Origin: JALYUA01 sp038239305
GTDB taxonomy: Bacteria; Acidobacteriota; Thermoanaerobaculia; UBA5066; Gp7-AA6
Assembly (NCBI GenBank): GCA_038239305.1
Contig: JBBSEW010000006.1
Location: 1 to 64,000, forward strand
DNA length: 64,000 bases
Reading direction: 5' to 3'
The first letter of the stretch is position 1. Each line of letters begins with the position of its first letter. A program made the position numbers and the translations under genes. The notes under the pieces were generated by a model, which saw only the letters and a list, made by a program, of their open reading frames with translations, was not told the origin of the DNA and did no database searches. Shown in pieces: positions 1-7,824 of the stretch.

Positions 1-472
1 GCCTCGACCGAGCGCATGGAGGCGGGCTCCGGCTCCCGCTGTTGAATCAGCCGAGCTCGTCGATTCTCGGCGCGCCTTCCCCCTCTCCCGGCGGGAGAGG
101 GCGGGGTGAGGGGACACGTCGCCCGAGCCGCGATGATCATCGCGGCGTAAGGCGGTTGACGGTGCGCGGAAGGACTGCGCGTCGTGAAGCTGCTCGGCTC
201 GGCCGGATGCGGCCTCGACCGAGCGCATGGAGGCTGGCTCCGGCTCCCGCTGTTGAATCCGCCGAGCTCGTCGATTCCCCCTCTCCCCGCGGGAGAGGGC
301 GGGGTGAGGGGCACCTCACGTCGCCTGCGCCGCGAGGGGGACCCTTGGCTCCGGGTTTACCGTGGAGCGCGGAGATCCTGAGGGGCGAAACTGCTCGCCT
401 CGGCCGGATACGGCCTCGACCGATCGCAGCGAGGCCGGCTCCGGCTCCCGCAACGCGAGCTGGTGAATCTGC
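1..472. repeat. Palindromic intergenic repeat cluster, about 200-bp period
   Basis: Nothing before position 579 looks like a gene. A unit containing GGCCGGATGCGGCCTCGACC, then a GGCTCCGGCTCCCGC segment, occurs three times: 1-65 (cut by the window edge), about 193-276 and about 391-472. Between copies, at 79-113 and 277-311, lies a second palindromic element built from CCCTCTCCC and GGGAGAGGG followed by GGGGTGAGGGG. Both element types recur in the opposite orientation at 48312-49000. Short reading frames across this region follow the repeat, not protein constraint. It is probably a REP/BIME-like family. Confidence 0.7.
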
Positions 473-578
473 TGTCGACTCGAGTCGGTCTCCCCCTACC
501 GCGCGGGGAAACGCTAGACTGTGATTTAGCGCTTCACCAATCCACGAATCCGGTGAAGTGGACGGAGAGGACACAACC

Positions 579-1085
579 ATGGCCGAACATCTCCACGGAT
601 ATCCATCCTGCACGGCCTCCGCGGGCCAGCCCTGTTCCGAGTCCGACCTGCATTACACGGAGTGCAAGGATCAAGGCGGCTTGCAGTCGTGCGAACCGAG
701 CGTGGTCGACGGCATCCCGACCGGTCAGTACCGCTGCATGCACAGCGACGCCGCCGCGACGGGCCGCTCGAAGCCGGTAAAGAAAAGGGCGACGAAGGCG
801 GCCGGAGCCGCGAGATCCGGGAAGTCGCCGAAGGCCGGGAAGAAGTCCGGGAAGACGCCGGCACGCCAGCCCGCCAGGCCGGTGAAGAAGGCCGCGAAGA
901 AATCCGCCGCCCGACGACCCCAGGCGGCGAAAGCAAAACCGAAGGCAAAGGCCAGGGCAATAGGGAAGGCGAAGGCGGCGAAAGGAAAAGCCCGGACGAA
1001 AATGGCAGCCCGTAAGACCGGGCCGGCCCGATCGCCCCGGAAAGCGCCCGCGAACAAATCCGGCCGTGCAAGGAAAAAGAAGTAG
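579..1085 (+). CDS. Histone H1-like basic protein with N-terminal cysteine-containing domain
   Basis: 168 residues. The ATG at 579 is preferred over a GTG at 558 because a GGAGAGGA Shine-Dalgarno lies just upstream of it. Residues 1 to about 58 form a small domain with five cysteines and several histidines (motifs YPSC, QPC, TEC, QSC, YRC). The rest is a lysine/alanine/proline tail with KKA, KPKAKA and RKTGPARS segments, like bacterial H1 or AlgP-type nucleoid proteins. The tail probably binds DNA or RNA. The cysteine domain could bind metal or form disulfides, which is inference. The stop is 3 bases before the YceI gene, so the two may be co-transcribed. Two other basic proteins occur at 19775-19924 and 24092-24937. 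Confidence 0.65.
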   Translation: MAEHLHGYPSCTASAGQPCSESDLHYTECKDQGGLQSCEPSVVDGIPTGQYRCMHSDAAATGRSKPVKKRATKAAGAARSGKSPKAGKKSGKTPARQPARPVKKAAKKSAARRPQAAKAKPKAKARAIGKAKAAKGKARTKMAARKTGPARSPRKAPANKSGRARKKK

Positions 1086-1088
1086 CGT

Positions 1089-1790
1089 GTGGTGAGACCC
1101 GTCCGAAGGCCAGGAGCCCGTGGCCTGCGCCGCGGACTCGTCTGGCTGGTCCTGCTGGAATCCGCTGCGGCCCTCCGAGCGCAGAGCCCGACGCGCGTGT
1201 GGACGATCAATACATCGCAGAGTCGGCTCATCATCCATGTCCAACCGGGCGGGATCCTGTCGCCGGCTCTTCACCCGCATCTCTTCCAACCCGAGACGTG
1301 GAGCGGAGAGGTGACCTGGGATCCCCTCCGTCCGCGCACCGCGCGAGTCGACGTCCGGGTTGCCGCCGATTCCCTGCGGGATCACCAGGAGAAACTCTCC
1401 GCGAAAGACACGGCGAAGGTCGAAGGGCAGACCCGCGGGCCGGCGATTCTCGACGCCGCCCGGTTCCCGCAGATCGTCTACCAGGCGCAGGAGCTCGAGG
1501 TCGGGAAGGCGCCCCTGGCAGGCAAGGGAGAGTTCCGAGGGACGATCAACGGAACTCTCACTCTCCACGGAACGACGAAGCCGCTCGGCCTTCTCATCCA
1601 GGGCCTCGTCTCGCCCGACCGGTTCGAGGCGAGCGCGGCCGCGACCTTCCTGCAGAGCGACTTCGGCATCAAGCCGTACAAGACGGCGCTCGGAACGATC
1701 TCCGTCAAAGATGAGATCACCCTCGAGATCACGATCGTCGCTCTGCCGGGCCCGCCCCGGTCTGTTTCTCCGACACCTTCCTCGCAGTAA
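1089..1790 (+). CDS. YceI-family periplasmic lipocalin-like protein
   Basis: 233 residues starting at GTG. An Arg-rich start and hydrophobic stretch (LVWLVLLESAAALRAQ) form a signal peptide. The mature part has YceI features: an opening strand WTINTSQSRL, a central AAILDAARFPQIVY-like strand (PAILDAARFPQI), and the GTINGTLTLHGTTKPLGL segment equivalent to the family's G-x-L-T-I-x-G-x-T-x-P-V. YceI proteins are eight-stranded barrels that bind polyisoprenoid-like lipids; the physiological role is unknown in most species. The gene follows the H1-like gene by 3 bases and converges with arfB. Confidence 0.8.
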   Translation: MVRPVRRPGARGLRRGLVWLVLLESAAALRAQSPTRVWTINTSQSRLIIHVQPGGILSPALHPHLFQPETWSGEVTWDPLRPRTARVDVRVAADSLRDHQEKLSAKDTAKVEGQTRGPAILDAARFPQIVYQAQELEVGKAPLAGKGEFRGTINGTLTLHGTTKPLGLLIQGLVSPDRFEASAAATFLQSDFGIKPYKTALGTISVKDEITLEITIVALPGPPRSVSPTPSSQ

Positions 1791-1858
1791 GGCGGAGGCG
1801 ATTTCCTCCGGTCCCCCTCGGCGGTTTGCCCCGCGCTCCGCGAGGACGCACATCGGAT

Positions 1859-2299
1859 CTAGTCGTCGTGAACCCGGCCGCGCCGCGCCTTGACGCGCGA
1901 CCGCAGGACCTTCGCGCCGAGGCGCCGCTCGCGGGAGGCCTTCGTCGGCCTCGTTTTCGTCCGCGATTTCGGCCGTCTCGCCGCCTGCCGAATGAGAGCC
2001 GCAAGACGATCCCGCGCCGCGCTGCGGTTCTGGGCCTGCGTCCGATGCTCGCGGCTGTCGATCAGGAGGACGCCGTCCTTCGTCATTCTCTGTCCGGCGA
2101 GCGCGATCAGCCGGGCCTTCACTTCCTCGGTCAGGCCGGATTTCGCCACCCGGAAGCGCAGCTCCACCGCCGTCGAGACCTTGTTCACGTTCTGACCGCC
2201 GGGCCCCGACGCGCGCACGAATCGCTCGTCGAGCTCGGAGTCGGGAATCTGAATGGATGGCGTCACAAAGAGCATGGGCGTGGGATCATAAGCGGGCAT
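1859..2299 (-). CDS. arfB: Peptidyl-tRNA hydrolase ArfB (YaeJ-like ribosome rescue factor)
   Basis: About 146 residues from the chosen ATG; an upstream start at 2347 and an internal one at 2275 are possible. The N-terminal half carries the class-I release-factor motif with GGQ (FVRASGPGGQNVNKVSTAVEL). The C-terminal tail is strongly basic (RRPKSRTKTRPTKASRERR), as in ArfB, where it enters the empty mRNA channel. The protein is too short for a release factor and lacks a codon-recognition domain. Its role is to hydrolyse peptidyl-tRNA on stalled ribosomes. The start faces the divergent DUF2231-Rieske gene, 46 bp away. Confidence 0.85.
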   Translation of the reverse strand: MPAYDPTPMLFVTPSIQIPDSELDERFVRASGPGGQNVNKVSTAVELRFRVAKSGLTEEVKARLIALAGQRMTKDGVLLIDSREHRTQAQNRSAARDRLAALIRQAARRPKSRTKTRPTKASRERRLGAKVLRSRVKARRGRVHDD

Positions 2300-2345
2300 C
2301 GCCTGCTCGATGGGGTTCGTGAACCGGAAGGCAGCGGAGGAACTC

Positions 2346-3245
2346 ATGAACCTGCGTGATTTCTATGACGCGGTCGCCGGCCAGGACTGGCTCGACCAAA
2401 TCGCCGACGTGTTGCAGCCGGCGGTTCGGGGTTTCCTCGACTCCCTCGGACCCGCGCGCCGGCGCGTCGGCAACTTCCTCCACGGGACCTGGCTCGGACA
2501 TCCGCTCCATCCCGTGATCACCGATGTCCCCATCGGCGCGTGGACCACGACCCTCCTTCTCGACGCCCTGGCCGGAGACGCCGACGGAGCCTCCGGACGA
2601 ACCGGACTGCGGCGCGCTGCGGACGCGAGCGTCGCGCTCGGACTCGCGGGTGCCGTCGGATCGGCGGTCACGGGCTTGGCGGACTGGTCCGAGACGGATG
2701 CCACTCCCCGCCGCGTCGGCGTCGCCCACGCCTTGCTCAATTCCGGCGCGACCGTTCTCTTCGCCGCCTCGCTCGTCTCGCGCCGCCGCGGCCATCGCGC
2801 CGCCGGCCGCCGGCTCGCCGTAACCGGGTATCTCACCGCGTGCGCAGCGGCCTACCTCGGCGGCGAGCTCGTCTCCCACGAACAGATCGGCGTCGACCAC
2901 AGCGCCGGCCGGCCGATGCCGGATCGTTTCACCACGGTTCTCGCGGAGAAAGAGCTCCCCCCGAACAAGCCGAAGAAAGTGCTCTTCCACGAGACGCCGC
3001 TCGTCCTCGTGCGGAAGGCGGGCGAGATCCATGCCCTCGCCGATACGTGTGCCCATCTCGGCGGCCCGCTGTCCGAGGGAAAGCTCGACGGCGATTGCGT
3101 CGTCTGTCCCTGGCACGGCTCGACCTTCGAGCTCGCGTCCGGAAGTGTCGTCCAGGGTCCGTCCGCATTCCCGCAGCCCTCTCTCGAAGCGCGCGTCCAC
3201 AACGGCGAGATCCAGGTCCGCAGAAAACGCACGAACTTCGAATAG
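2346..3245 (+). CDS. DUF2231 membrane domain fused to Rieske [2Fe-2S] domain
   Basis: 299 residues, with ATG at 2346 preceded by GCGGAGGAA. Residues about 30-180 form a DUF2231-type membrane unit: an HPLHPVITDVPIGAW motif and four hydrophobic helices. Residues about 200-295 are a Rieske domain with CAHLGG and CPWHGSTFE, the two Cys-x-His/Cys-x-x-His ligand pairs for a 2Fe-2S cluster. This is a known architecture of unknown physiological substrate; it probably transfers electrons at the membrane. No partner oxygenase or reductase is adjacent. Confidence 0.85.
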   Translation: MNLRDFYDAVAGQDWLDQIADVLQPAVRGFLDSLGPARRRVGNFLHGTWLGHPLHPVITDVPIGAWTTTLLLDALAGDADGASGRTGLRRAADASVALGLAGAVGSAVTGLADWSETDATPRRVGVAHALLNSGATVLFAASLVSRRRGHRAAGRRLAVTGYLTACAAAYLGGELVSHEQIGVDHSAGRPMPDRFTTVLAEKELPPNKPKKVLFHETPLVLVRKAGEIHALADTCAHLGGPLSEGKLDGDCVVCPWHGSTFELASGSVVQGPSAFPQPSLEARVHNGEIQVRRKRTNFE

Positions 3246-3375
3246 CCACGACCGCTATGGCGCGCGGCAAAATTCGGCGTCTCCCGCGGAAGCCTTCGGG
3301 AAGAGCAGAAGTCCGATGTCGACCCCGGGTTGCCCTGTCCCTCGTATCGCTCGTCCCGCCGCCCGAGACGACCCT

Positions 3376-4269
3376 CTAACGCAGGATCCGGAGTCCCTTC
3401 AGGAAATCGTCCAGCAGGGCGTTGAACTCGGCGGCGCGTTCGATCATCACGAAATGGCCCGTTTCCTTCATCATCTCGATGCGGGCTCCGGGCGCGAGCT
3501 TCTTCACGTATGCCACGTAGTCGGAGGTCCAGCCCGCATTCGGCGCCATCACCGCCATCAGCGGGACGGTAATGGGGTCGTCTTTCCAGACTGCCAGGTC
3601 GAGCATGCCCTTCATCGCGCTCGCGGCCACTCTCGGCGGCGTCGCCAACGCGATGCGCTTGATCGACGCGGCCCTCTCGGGGGTCATGGCGGGGCCGAAC
3701 ATTCCGTCGAACATCCGCCCGATGTTCGCGGACGCGTCGGCACCCTCGAAGCGCGCGAGAAGCGGAGCGACCTGCGCGGAATCCGTGAAAAAGGAGCGCA
3801 ACGGTCCGTCCACCGCCACGAGGCCGGCGACCTTCGCCGGGTACTTCCGGTAGTACTGCCGGATAACGGGCGTGCCCATGCTGTGACCGACGAGGACGGC
3901 GCTCTTCACGCCGGCCTCCTGCATCACGGCTTCCACCGCGCCTGCCAGGTAGTCCATCGTGTAGGCCACGTCCGGTTTGTCGCTCTGACCAAATCCGGGC
4001 AGATCGACGAAGATCGCGCGGATGCGTCCGGACACGACGGGTATCTGGCTCGCCCACACCGACAAGTCGCAGCTCCATCCGTGCACGAAGACCACTGCGG
4101 TGGCACCGGAGCCGAGGGTCTTGTAGTGCACACGGATCCCCTGGTACGGCGCATAGTACGAGGGAAACGCGTCGAGATCCGACGGAGTGACGGATGAAGC
4201 GGCGATCGCCGGAGTCGCGGCGGACGCGAGAAGAAGCACGAACCCGAAGCGCCGCAGAATCGAAATCAT
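3376..4269 (-). CDS. Exported alpha/beta-fold hydrolase
   Basis: 297 residues. The ATG at 4269 has an AGGAGG just upstream, so it is preferred over longer forms. A signal peptide (ISILRRFGFVLLLASAATPAIAA) precedes an alpha/beta hydrolase core. An HGWSCDLSVW oxyanion-region motif, the nucleophile elbow VGHSMG with catalytic Ser, and a terminal ETGHFVMIE supplying the His are visible. The substrate cannot be read from sequence; the fold covers esterases, haloperoxidase-like enzymes and C-C hydrolases. A small membrane-protein gene lies just upstream on the same strand. Confidence 0.8.
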   Translation of the reverse strand: MISILRRFGFVLLLASAATPAIAASSVTPSDLDAFPSYYAPYQGIRVHYKTLGSGATAVVFVHGWSCDLSVWASQIPVVSGRIRAIFVDLPGFGQSDKPDVAYTMDYLAGAVEAVMQEAGVKSAVLVGHSMGTPVIRQYYRKYPAKVAGLVAVDGPLRSFFTDSAQVAPLLARFEGADASANIGRMFDGMFGPAMTPERAASIKRIALATPPRVAASAMKGMLDLAVWKDDPITVPLMAVMAPNAGWTSDYVAYVKKLAPGARIEMMKETGHFVMIERAAEFNALLDDFLKGLRILR

Positions 4270-4318
4270 CGGGGCGTCCTCCTGCCGAAACAGCAACTCG
4301 TCCGGCCCGAAGACTCGG

Positions 4319-4597
4319 CTAGTCCCGACCGGAGATCAGGTGCACCAGCGCGACGAATAACGTCGCGCCGATGATGGACCAGAGAACCGGAAACGGATGA
4401 CCGTCGATCGAAACGACGAAGAGCTCGGGCAGCTTCACTTTGTGGGCGATCCAGGTCCCGAGAAAAGCGCCAACGAAGCCGACCGCGATCGAGACGACAC
4501 ATCCGCCGCGCGTACCGCCGGCGATCGCCCGGCCCACCGCTCCGCAGACCGCCGCCACCACGAGCAGGACGAGAAGACCGACGAGGGAGAAATGCAT
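4319..4597 (-). CDS. GlsB/YeaQ/YmgE-type small membrane protein
   Basis: 92 residues with three hydrophobic segments and glycine-rich helices (AVCGAVGRAIAGG, IAVGFVGAFLGTWIA, LWSIIGATLFVALVHL). This matches the transglycosylase-associated or GlsB/YeaQ/YmgE family, often stress-induced, with unknown biochemical role. The family's GAxxG pattern in the second helix is visible. It lies 10 bp after the ABC permease gene on the same strand and may be transcribed with it. Confidence 0.75.
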   Translation of the reverse strand: MHFSLVGLLVLLVVAAVCGAVGRAIAGGTRGGCVVSIAVGFVGAFLGTWIAHKVKLPELFVVSIDGHPFPVLWSIIGATLFVALVHLISGRD

Positions 4598-4607
4598 GCG
4601 TCCCGCG

Positions 4608-5717
4608 TCAGACCCAGCGGAAGCGCTTCACGGCCAGCACGAATGAGAGCACGGCCCAGGCGCCGACGACTGCCAGACCGGTTCCGTTTCCGGCGAGCGT
4701 CGCGCCGTCGTTGAAAACAGCCCGCAGCACTTTCAAGTACGGGGAAAGCGGCAGAAGGAAGACCGTGTTCTGCATCCACTTCGGCGCGCTGTCGAGAGGG
4801 AAGTAAACGCCCGAGAGCAGCATCATCGGAAAGAACACGAGATTCGATATTGGCGCATACGTCTCGATCGTCTGCGCGAAGCTCGAAAGCGCGAAGCCCA
4901 TCGCGAGAAACGTCACCGTTCCGACGATGACGAGCAGCGCGAGAAGCAGGTTCGAGCCCTGGTTCTCGATGTGAAAGCCCACCCGGGCCGCGAGCAGGAG
5001 CAGAAGCGTCTGGACGATGACCACGGTGACGCGCTGCAGAATCTGGCCCATCAGAAAGACCCATTTGGGCAGCGGGGTCACGGCGAGTCGCCGGAACTTC
5101 CCCTTCTCCCGATACGACACCGTGACCATGCCGACGGAGAAAAGACCCATCGTGAGGAGGTTCAGCCCGATCAGTCCCGGGACGAGAAACGCGGCGTAGT
5201 TCGTGGCGTGCGCGTGGCCCGGGCTCTCGACCACGACCGGAATGCGCTCCGGCTCGGGCGATCCGTTCAGCCGCGCCTGGGCGACGAGGAAGGCCTGGCT
5301 CACCGCCTGCGAGGCCACCGCACCCTGCATGAGGAGGTAGCTATTGAGACGCACTCGGTATCCCTCGCCGGCGCACTCGAGCTGAGCCATGGTGTCGCCT
5401 TGCCGCCACCGCTTCTCCGCTTCCGCGGCGGGCAGCGTCAGAATCTTGAGGCGCGATTCCTCGAGCGCCTTCACGAATGCGCGGTCGCGCGCCGTCTCGA
5501 CGAGCGGAGCGACGCGGACGAGGGTCAGAGCGGGCGGACCGCCCGAACGGAAGATCACGCCGAACCCGAAGAGCATCAGGAGCGGGAACAGGAACGTCCA
5601 GAACATCGCGCCGCGATCGCGCGCGTAAAGCCGCCACTCGATGCGGAACTGCTGCCAGAGCAGCCCGACCGGGTTGGGAGGTTTCATCGCGGAGTCGGGT
5701 TCAGGGATCATCGTCAT
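4608..5717 (-). CDS. ABC-2 type exporter permease
   Basis: 369 residues. One N-terminal membrane helix (MFWTFLFPLLMLFGFGVIF) is followed by an extracytoplasmic domain of about 140 residues and then five C-terminal helices, including FFPMMLLSGVYFPLDSAP, the ABC-2 permease hallmark. This is the YhfI/NatB-like single-permease exporter layout. It is downstream of its ATPase (5741-6658) with 23 bp between. The substrate is unknown; such pairs export drugs, ions or lipids. The start is uncertain: ATGs at 5717, 5711 and 5687 have no clear ribosome binding site. Confidence 0.85.
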   Translation of the reverse strand: MTMIPEPDSAMKPPNPVGLLWQQFRIEWRLYARDRGAMFWTFLFPLLMLFGFGVIFRSGGPPALTLVRVAPLVETARDRAFVKALEESRLKILTLPAAEAEKRWRQGDTMAQLECAGEGYRVRLNSYLLMQGAVASQAVSQAFLVAQARLNGSPEPERIPVVVESPGHAHATNYAAFLVPGLIGLNLLTMGLFSVGMVTVSYREKGKFRRLAVTPLPKWVFLMGQILQRVTVVIVQTLLLLLAARVGFHIENQGSNLLLALLVIVGTVTFLAMGFALSSFAQTIETYAPISNLVFFPMMLLSGVYFPLDSAPKWMQNTVFLLPLSPYLKVLRAVFNDGATLAGNGTGLAVVGAWAVLSFVLAVKRFRWV

Positions 5718-5740
5718 GTCGTCATCTCGTCATAGTCCGC

Positions 5741-6658
5741 TCAATCCCGCAGGCTGCGACCGGTCAGCTGCAGGAACACGTCTTCGAGTGTCGCCCGGCG
5801 CACGTGCACCTGGTTGTAGTCGAGGCGCTCGCTTTCAATCGTCGCGAACAGCCGTGGAAGAAGCGTTTTCGGGTCCGGAGTCGGGATCTCCCAGATGTCG
5901 CCGCGCGCTTCGACCGCGGCGTCGAGCCGGGCCGCGAATGACGATGGATCCGGGGCGGGGCCGACGAACGTGAGCTCGACGACGCTCGGGATTCCGAGAC
6001 TCTCGATCAGCTCGGCCGGCGTGCCCGACCGGAGGATTTTGCCGTGATCCAGGATCGCGAGCCGGTCGCAGAGCGCCTCCGCCTCGTCCATGTAGTGCGT
6101 CGTGAGCATCGTCGTGCGCCCTTCCGCCTTCATGGCGCTGACGACTTCCCACAGCGACCGCCGTCCCTGAGGATCGAGACCCGCGGTGGGCTCGTCCAGG
6201 AAGACCACTTCGGGATCGTTCACCAGCGCGAGCGCCAGGGCCAGCCGCTGGGCCTGCCCGCCCGAAAGGGTCACGTGGTACGCGTCGGCCTTGTCCTTCA
6301 GCTGGACGAGCTCGAGGAGCTCCTCCGTGCCCCGCCGCTTCGGGTAGTAACTGCCGAAGAGGTCGAGCGCCTCGCGAGGCGTGATCTTGTTGTAGAGGCT
6401 CGTCGCCTGCAGCTGGACGCCGATGCGGGCCCGGATCTCCGGAGCATGCTGCCGCCAGTTACGGCCGCAGATCTCGATTTCTCCGGCGTCGGGCGGAGTC
6501 AGGCCCTCGAGCATCTCGAGCGTCGTCGTCTTGCCGGCACCGTTCGGCCCGAGAAGGCCGAAGACCTCGCCCGCCCCGACGGAGAGGTCCACTCCCGCCA
6601 CCGCGAGAACTTTCGGAAATTCTTTTCGCAGTCCGCGAACGACGATCTGGCAGGCCAT
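5741..6658 (-). CDS. ABC-2 exporter ATP-binding protein
   Basis: 305 residues. The nucleotide-binding domain is complete: Walker A GPNGAGKTT, signature LSGGQAQRL, Walker B VVFLDEPTAGLD, and the switch histidine in TTHYMDEAE. A C-terminal extension of about 80 residues follows, as in NatA/DrrA-type exporter ATPases. It pairs with the permease just downstream. Regulation is not visible. The intact signature contrasts with the degenerate one in the ATPase at 54901-55572. Confidence 0.9.
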   Translation of the reverse strand: MACQIVVRGLRKEFPKVLAVAGVDLSVGAGEVFGLLGPNGAGKTTTLEMLEGLTPPDAGEIEICGRNWRQHAPEIRARIGVQLQATSLYNKITPREALDLFGSYYPKRRGTEELLELVQLKDKADAYHVTLSGGQAQRLALALALVNDPEVVFLDEPTAGLDPQGRRSLWEVVSAMKAEGRTTMLTTHYMDEAEALCDRLAILDHGKILRSGTPAELIESLGIPSVVELTFVGPAPDPSSFAARLDAAVEARGDIWEIPTPDPKTLLPRLFATIESERLDYNQVHVRRATLEDVFLQLTGRSLRD

Positions 6659-6720
6659 GAGCCTGCAGAGACTATCGCGGCTTCCGGATAGCGACGTCCA
6701 CCCGGCGATCCGAACGGAAA

Positions 6721-6749
6721 CCGTCCGGACCGGAACTCCCCCCGGACGG
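6721..6749 (-). terminator. Possible intrinsic terminator after the DUF1223 gene
   Basis: Directly after the stop of the minus-strand DUF1223 gene lies an 8-bp inverted repeat, CCGTCCGG and CCGGACGG, separated by 13 bases. On the minus strand it is followed by TTTCCGTT. The U-tract is short, so termination may be partial. It separates this gene from the ABC exporter genes downstream. Confidence 0.4.
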
Positions 6750-7607
6750 CTAGCTCTTGCCGGCGGGGATCAGGAGCTGCGCGCTCGCTCCGGAAATCGC
6801 GAGCGATTGGGGATCCTGGACGAACGCCGCGACGCCGAGGTGCGAGTGATTCCAGCCCTTGTCGAGGGAGAGAGTCGCCGTCGACTGCGCCCGCCCCGAT
6901 TTCTCGGGCGAGAGGCGGCCGTCGCGCTTCAGGCTCCGGACGACGTAGTCGTTGCGCAGCGTCCGGCCGCCGTTCTCTCCGCGCCCCACGGACGTGACCA
7001 GATCGGTCTCGAACACAGCGAACATCAGGTCGAGCTTCCGGTCTCGCAGCGCCTCGGGCAGGTCCACATCAGCATGGACCCGCACCTTCGCATCCGAGGG
7101 CTCGAGTCGCAGCGTGATCATGGCGGCGGGCCGGGAGGCCGCCGCGGCGATCGCTTTTCGCAGGCCGTCCTCGTTCGATCCGACGAGCTCGGCGCCTCCA
7201 TCGACGACTCCCTGAGGCGTATAGACGGAGGGGATGCCGAACATCCGCGCGTAGGCGATCTGCCGGCGCGTCCACTCCGCGCTCGAGAAGGGATCGGACC
7301 AGCCGCCGTGGTTCCAGAAGTCGACGTGGAAGGACAGCGGCACGACGCGGCCCATCCCCTGTTCTCCGAGCTTCGTCAGGAGCACGTCCGCGGGAGGGCA
7401 CGACGAGCACCCCTGCGACGTGAAGAGCTCGACGAGCACCATGTGCCCGGCGGGAACCGGAGCGGCGGCGGGCGGAGCCGAAGAGGACGCGGAGGACGGC
7501 GCCGGCGGCTCGGGCCCCGCGGCGCCGATCGATAGCGACAGAAGCGCAGCGGCCATTGCGAGGAGAAACACGGGACGGAGGCGCGGGATTTTCGTTGAAG
7601 TGTTCAT
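6750..7607 (-). CDS. DUF1223 thioredoxin-like exported protein
   Basis: About 285 residues from the ATG at 7607. A signal peptide and a Ser/Ala/Pro-rich linker precede a DUF1223 domain beginning VLVELFTSQGCSSCPPAD, which has the family's CSSC motif in a thioredoxin-like position. Further family motifs follow: FHVDFWNHGGWSDPF and PQGVVDGG. DUF1223 proteins are periplasmic with a thioredoxin-like fold; their reaction is not established. The CxxC suggests redox or metal chemistry (inference). Confidence 0.8.
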   Translation of the reverse strand: MNTSTKIPRLRPVFLLAMAAALLSLSIGAAGPEPPAPSSASSSAPPAAAPVPAGHMVLVELFTSQGCSSCPPADVLLTKLGEQGMGRVVPLSFHVDFWNHGGWSDPFSSAEWTRRQIAYARMFGIPSVYTPQGVVDGGAELVGSNEDGLRKAIAAAASRPAAMITLRLEPSDAKVRVHADVDLPEALRDRKLDLMFAVFETDLVTSVGRGENGGRTLRNDYVVRSLKRDGRLSPEKSGRAQSTATLSLDKGWNHSHLGVAAFVQDPQSLAISGASAQLLIPAGKS

Positions 7608-7824
7608 GAGACTTCGCAGTGTGCCGCGTCGGTCGCCGCTCCGCAATAGCGGCGACACGGCGGCGCGCCGCCTCTGCGAGTCGACCGAGCCGCCACCGAA
7701 TGCGTCCGGGACGTCGATGAGGGCAGCCGAGCTGTCGCTCGAGGCGGCCGAGCTGCCAGTCGAGATCCGGCCTCATATCCTGACTGCCTCACGGCTTCAC
7801 TGCCGCACCGCCTCCACTGCCTTC

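Noticed and set aside
42..613. Overlapping reading frames of 100-160 codons on both strands.
   Set aside because: They follow the tandem palindromic repeats, lack ribosome binding sites and have Arg/Pro/Gly-biased composition typical of GC-rich noncoding DNA.
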